The position numbers were made by a program, and so were the translations under genes. From Virgibacillus_R byunsanensis (GTDB lineage: Bacteria; Bacillota; Bacilli; Bacillales; Amphibacillaceae), in the NCBI RefSeq assembly GCF_042675965.1, contig NZ_JBHTKJ010000069.1, positions 1-8,279 on the forward strand: DNA of 8,279 nt, given 5' to 3'. How positions within the stretch are numbered: position 1 is the first letter of the stretch; each line of letters begins with the position of its first letter. Below the pieces are notes generated by a model. The model was given only the letters and a program-made list of their open reading frames with translations, did not search any database and was not told the origin of the DNA. Below are positions 5,619-8,279 of the stretch, in pieces.

Positions 5619-5659
5619 TTTATGAGAGGAAGATTTTGATGAATAGAAGGTGACATAGC

Positions 5660-6475
5660 GTGATTGAAAACATATTAAATGAATTTAGTTTTTTGATGCT
5701 TTGGAATGGTGGAGTTTTATTTTTTATATTGCTAGGAACTGTCATATATATTGCTCTTTTACCCTATGAAAGGGATCATTCTATACGTAAAACAATGATG
5801 TTTTTAGCTGGTACTGTTATTTTATTTATTACCTTAGGAAGTCCTTTAAATGTTTTGGGGAGAATAACGTTTAGCTCACATATCATTCAATTGGTATTGC
5901 TATTGTTAGTTACACCTCCATTATTAATAAAAGGATTTAAAATGAAAGTTGTTCACCATCTCTTGTCTATCACTATGGTAAAAAAGCTAGTACACGTGAT
6001 TACACATCCGCTTGTTACGATTAGCCTATTCCATTTATTATTTTACGGATATCATATACCAACTGTTTTCGACCAAGTAAGAGTTGGTTATTTTTCCAAT
6101 TATATTTATTTAGTGGCTCTACTAGTTGCAGCGTTATTACTTTGGATTCCAATTATTTCAAAAGAACGATTAACTAGGAATCAAAAAATGCGATACGTAG
6201 TCATTACTAGTCTATTATTTATACCACTAAGCCTTATTTTACTATTAATAAATGAAAGTCTTTATTCCATATATACTGATGTTGATCTTTTCATTACGGC
6301 ACTTGAGTTATGTCTTCCAGAACTTGATACAATTCCTCCTGATTATTTCGAGGCCTTGCTGCCCTTTTCACCAGCTAAGGAGCAAAAGACTGGTGGCGGA
6401 ATATTGCTTGTAAGTCAACTAGTAATCTTTAGTGTACTATTTTCCTATATTTATAAAAAAAGGAAGATTAAATGA
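5660..6475 (+). CDS. CtaG-like cytochrome c oxidase assembly membrane protein
   Basis: A 271-residue polytopic membrane protein of the caa3_CtaG family. Characterised Bacillus members are needed for assembly of caa3-type cytochrome c oxidase, probably in copper centre formation. About seven membrane spans are visible, near residues 12-33, 46-60, 74-91, 117-133, 147-167, 178-198 and 246-265. Family landmarks are LGSPLNVLGRITFSSHIIQ (59-77), PPLLIKG (86-92) and FYGYHIPTVFD (128-138, the counterpart of the WHxP-type motif). A glycine-rich segment precedes the last helix. The start is GTG 5660, with AAGGTG at 5647-5652 seven bases upstream; an ATG at 5639 runs into a stop after four codons. No oxidase subunit genes are in the window, so this may be a paralogue encoded apart from the oxidase operon. 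The family call is good; the specific client is unknown. Confidence 0.75.
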   Translation: MIENILNEFSFLMLWNGGVLFFILLGTVIYIALLPYERDHSIRKTMMFLAGTVILFITLGSPLNVLGRITFSSHIIQLVLLLLVTPPLLIKGFKMKVVHHLLSITMVKKLVHVITHPLVTISLFHLLFYGYHIPTVFDQVRVGYFSNYIYLVALLVAALLLWIPIISKERLTRNQKMRYVVITSLLFIPLSLILLLINESLYSIYTDVDLFITALELCLPELDTIPPDYFEALLPFSPAKEQKTGGGILLVSQLVIFSVLFSYIYKKRKIK

Positions 6476-6557
6476 TTACGTATATCCTAAATATTCCTAA
6501 TCTGATTAAACTACGGATTTATAATTGTTAATAGAATAGATAAAAGGTGGGATTAAT

Positions 6558-7051
6558 ATGAAAATTAATAAACAGGCACGTGATGAGTTATTAGCGGAAG
6601 TAGAAGGGATATCTGATCGTAAATTAAATAAGAAACCTGCAGCAGAAAAATGGTCCATCAAGCAAGTATTGGAACATTTATATTTGATCGAGGATGCATT
6701 TACGAAAATGATCCAGGAGCAATTGGACACAGGTGACGTCGTAAATGCCAAAGAGAAGCCAATAGAATTAACAGTTAATCGTAGTTCTAAGGTGGACGCT
6801 CCAGCATTTTTACTGCCAAGTGAAGAATTTGCATCGATGAGGAGTTGAAGGGGAAATTAGCGGCTTCGCACGAAGGTTTGTTAAACATTGCACGAAATGC
6901 AGATGAACAGGAATTAAAAGAAAAAGGATTGAAGCATCCAGCATTTGGACGTATAAGCTTATCCCAAGCTATTTCTTTTGTAGGCTATCATGAATTACGC
7001 CATACAGAACAACTTAAGGAAGTAAAAGAAGCACTCGGAGTAACAGCATAA
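6558..7051 (+). pseudogene. DinB-superfamily protein gene, broken by a one-base frameshift
   Basis: DinB/YfiT-type four-helix-bundle proteins are putative metal-dependent enzymes, some acting as thiol (bacillithiol) transferases. The reading frame from ATG 6558 (AAGGTGGG at 6543-6550) gives 96 residues and stops at TGA 6846-6848. The family sequence continues without loss in the -1 frame from about 6839 to TAA 7049-7051. The junction reads SEEFASM, then EELKGKL, if one G is restored after the ATG at 6837-6839. The joined protein would be about 164 residues, normal for the family. The putative metal ligands are divided: His40 (LEHLYLIE) before the break, and the GYHELRHTEQL histidines after it. 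No slippery heptamer is present, so programmed frameshifting is unlikely. It is either a recent inactivation or a sequencing error. A TATAAT at 6520-6525 is a possible -10. Confidence 0.82.
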
Positions 7052-7056
7052 ACTGG

Positions 7057-7117
7057 GGAATGGCTATTGTTACATGTTTGTAATGTATCTTTAATAGTTG
7101 TAAAGAAGTACCATTCC
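7057..7117. repeat. Nested inverted repeats between the dinB-like pseudogene and the hydrolase gene
   Basis: GGAATGG (7057-7063) pairs with CCATTCC (7111-7117), CTATT (7064-7068) with AATAG (7093-7097), and TTACA (7070-7074) with TGTAA (7079-7083). The spacers are unequal and no T run follows, so it is not a typical terminator. The inner TTACA-TGTT-TGTAA could be a dimeric regulator site upstream of the hydrolase promoter. Role unknown. Confidence 0.35.
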
Positions 7118-7125
7118 AAATTCAC

Positions 7126-7153
7126 TTCATATCCTCTAAATTTTCTGTATAAT
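7126..7153 (+). promoter_or_regulatory. Candidate promoter for the alpha/beta hydrolase gene
   Basis: A perfect TATAAT (7148-7153) is preceded by TTCATA (7126-7131) with a 16-bp spacer, 32 bp before the GTG start at 7186. The -35 is weak and the -10 strong. Confidence 0.5.
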
Positions 7154-7169
7154 AGAATTATAGTCTTCT

Positions 7170-7176
7170 AAGGGGG
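7170..7176 (+). promoter_or_regulatory. Ribosome binding site deciding the hydrolase start
   Basis: AAGGGGG has a 9-base spacer to GTG 7186. The in-frame TTG at 7180 would be only 3 bases away, too close for initiation. Confidence 0.7.
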
Positions 7177-7185
7177 AACTTGAAC

Positions 7186-8145
7186 GTGAAAAAGAAGAAA
7201 AAATGGCTAAAAATAATGATCGGAATTATTAGTGTACTGTTAATTATAGATATTATTGCTAGTTTTTATTTTTATAATCTAGCAATTAACCGTGGCCCGA
7301 AGGATTTTTTACAGGGGAATCAGGATTTAGAAGTATCTGCTGAAGCGATGAATGTTTTTACAGAAGGTGGCTGGCGTGAGTGGGTTGATAATCAGGATTT
7401 CGAAGTGTGGGAACTGAACTCATACGATGACTTGAAGCTAGAAGGATATTTTCTAAAAGCAAAGGAGCCAACGAACAAAACAGTAGTGTTAGCTCATGGC
7501 TACCTAGGAAATGCAAGGCAGATGGGATTATATGGTCAGTACTATTATGAAGAATTAGGTTATAATATTTTTATGCCAGACTCGCGTGGGCACGGTCAAA
7601 GTGAAGGTGATTATATAGGATTTGGCTGGCATGATCGGTTGGATTATGTAGATTGGCTGGATCAAGTTAATGAGAGGGTTGGACCTGATACGGAAATTGT
7701 TATGCATGGTGTTTCTATGGGAGCTGCAGCCGTTTTAATGGCGAGCGGTGAAAAATTACCCGCAAATGTTAAGGCTATTGTTGCAGATAGCCCATATACC
7801 AGTGTAAATGACATGTTTGCCTATCAGATGAACCGCATGTACAAACTACCAACTTTTCCGATATTGCCAAGCACTAGCGCTGTTACAAAAGTGCAAGCAG
7901 GATATTCATTGACTGAAGCTTCTGCCTTAGACCAAGTGAAAGAAGCTGAAGTTCCGATTTTATATATTCATGGAAACAGTGACACATTTGTGCCAACTTC
8001 TATGGCTGAGGAACTATATGAAAACACGAAAAGCGAAGCAGAAATAATAATATTTGATCATGCAGGTCATGGTGAGGCATTTGTGTTAGAAGAAGAACGT
8101 TATATGGAAAAAGTAATTGAGTTTTTAAATCAATATGTGAAATAG
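7186..8145 (+). CDS. Membrane-anchored alpha/beta hydrolase (YqkD-like)
   Basis: A 319-residue serine hydrolase of the alpha/beta fold, in architecture and sequence like Bacillus subtilis YqkD; the substrate is unknown. The GTG start gives a lysine-rich N terminus (KKKKKW) followed by a hydrophobic stretch at about residues 8-28. This is an uncleaved signal anchor that would place the catalytic domain outside the membrane. Catalytic features are the oxyanion segment AHGYLGN (about 103-109), the strand PDSRGHGQSEGD (131-142), the nucleophile elbow HGVSMG with Ser177, the acid Asp266 in GNSDTFVP, and His295 in DHAGHGEAF. The segment AYQMNRMYKLPTFPILP (213-229) corresponds to the lid region of YqkD. 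The gene stands alone, with its own promoter and a terminator just after the stop. Esterase or lipase activity is a reasonable guess but cannot be shown from sequence. Confidence 0.85.
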   Translation: MKKKKKWLKIMIGIISVLLIIDIIASFYFYNLAINRGPKDFLQGNQDLEVSAEAMNVFTEGGWREWVDNQDFEVWELNSYDDLKLEGYFLKAKEPTNKTVVLAHGYLGNARQMGLYGQYYYEELGYNIFMPDSRGHGQSEGDYIGFGWHDRLDYVDWLDQVNERVGPDTEIVMHGVSMGAAAVLMASGEKLPANVKAIVADSPYTSVNDMFAYQMNRMYKLPTFPILPSTSAVTKVQAGYSLTEASALDQVKEAEVPILYIHGNSDTFVPTSMAEELYENTKSEAEIIIFDHAGHGEAFVLEEERYMEKVIEFLNQYVK

Positions 8146-8150
8146 AATGG

Positions 8151-8184
8151 GGTTTCCTGCAGGAAGTGCGGGAAGCCTTTTTTT
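8151..8184 (+). terminator. Intrinsic terminator of the alpha/beta hydrolase gene
   Basis: GGTTTCC (8151-8157) pairs with GGAAGCC (8171-8177), including one T-G pair, and is followed by seven T residues (8178-8184). It starts 5 bp after the stop codon. Confidence 0.85.
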
Positions 8185-8185
8185 G

Positions 8186-8279
8186 GCAGATAAGAAAGTA
8201 TAAAACTTTCTCATCTGCATAAGTGCAACTAAGGCTTCCGGAGCGACCGAGCATAGGTCGTGTAATTTAGCAGGTGCGA
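8186..8279. repeat. Dispersed repeat copy at the right edge: two hairpins and GCAACTAAGGCTT core
   Basis: The first hairpin is GCAGAT-a-AGAAAGT (8186-8199) with ACTTTCT-c-ATCTGC (8205-8218), 13 pairs and one A-C mismatch. TGCAACTAAGGCTTCCG (8224-8240) follows, then a second hairpin, CGACC (8244-8248) with GGTCG (8256-8260). The order (hairpin, then GCAACTwAGGCTTyCG) matches 3198-3253. The element may run past the window end. No coding sequence is visible here. Confidence 0.55.

Noticed and set aside
6837..6850. Programmed -1 ribosomal frameshift in the dinB-like gene
   Set aside because: No X-XXY-YYZ slippery heptamer or downstream stem is visible, and members of this family are not known to use frameshifting. 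A simple one-base deletion explains the break.
1..8279. CRISPR array, insertion sequence, phage or defence system
   Set aside because: There are no regularly spaced repeats, no transposase or integrase, and no nuclease, toxin or restriction genes; the genes present are metabolic, repair or membrane functions.

Overview
The window is AT-rich, has strong AGGAGG-type ribosome binding sites and a T-box leader, and carries Firmicutes-type housekeeping genes. All of this points to a low-GC Bacillaceae chromosome. The intergenic repeats (a hairpin followed by GCAACTwAGGCTTyCG) resemble those I associate with Oceanobacillus/Virgibacillus relatives, but I cannot assign a genus from the sequence alone. 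No phage, plasmid, insertion sequence, CRISPR array, rRNA or tRNA gene is visible.

Layout. 1-163: a long three-tier inverted repeat, then the leader of a small DUF4190-type membrane protein (164-421). 633-1136: a uracil-DNA-glycosylase-superfamily enzyme, probably the hypoxanthine-DNA glycosylase type. 1137-1658: a gene-free stretch between convergent genes, packed with inverted repeats. 1659-2759, minus strand: an NAD(P)-binding short-chain dehydrogenase/thioester-reductase-like protein, with an 18-bp perfect palindrome over its start region. 2841-3189: a promoter and a complete T-box leader ending in an intrinsic terminator. 3313-4173: an S-adenosylmethionine (SAM) hydrolase of the DUF62 family. 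4270-5559: an M20-family N-carbamoyl-L-amino-acid hydrolase/allantoate amidohydrolase. 5660-6475: a CtaG-like seven-helix membrane protein. 6558-7051: a DinB-superfamily gene broken by a one-base frameshift. 7186-8145: a membrane-anchored alpha/beta hydrolase of the YqkD type, followed by a terminator and a copy of the dispersed repeat at the right edge.

The most interesting system is the T-box plus SAM hydrolase. By position the specifier codon reads ATG (Met), and the UGGU of the T-box bulge fits a tRNA with discriminator base A, as in tRNA-Met. The prediction is that uncharged tRNA-Met (methionine starvation) switches on an enzyme that splits SAM into adenosine and methionine. That would be a tRNA-sensing methionine-recovery circuit. 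The amidohydrolase 96 bp downstream is not separated by an obvious terminator and may be partly co-transcribed. The other genes look like unlinked housekeeping or accessory functions, most with their own candidate promoter.
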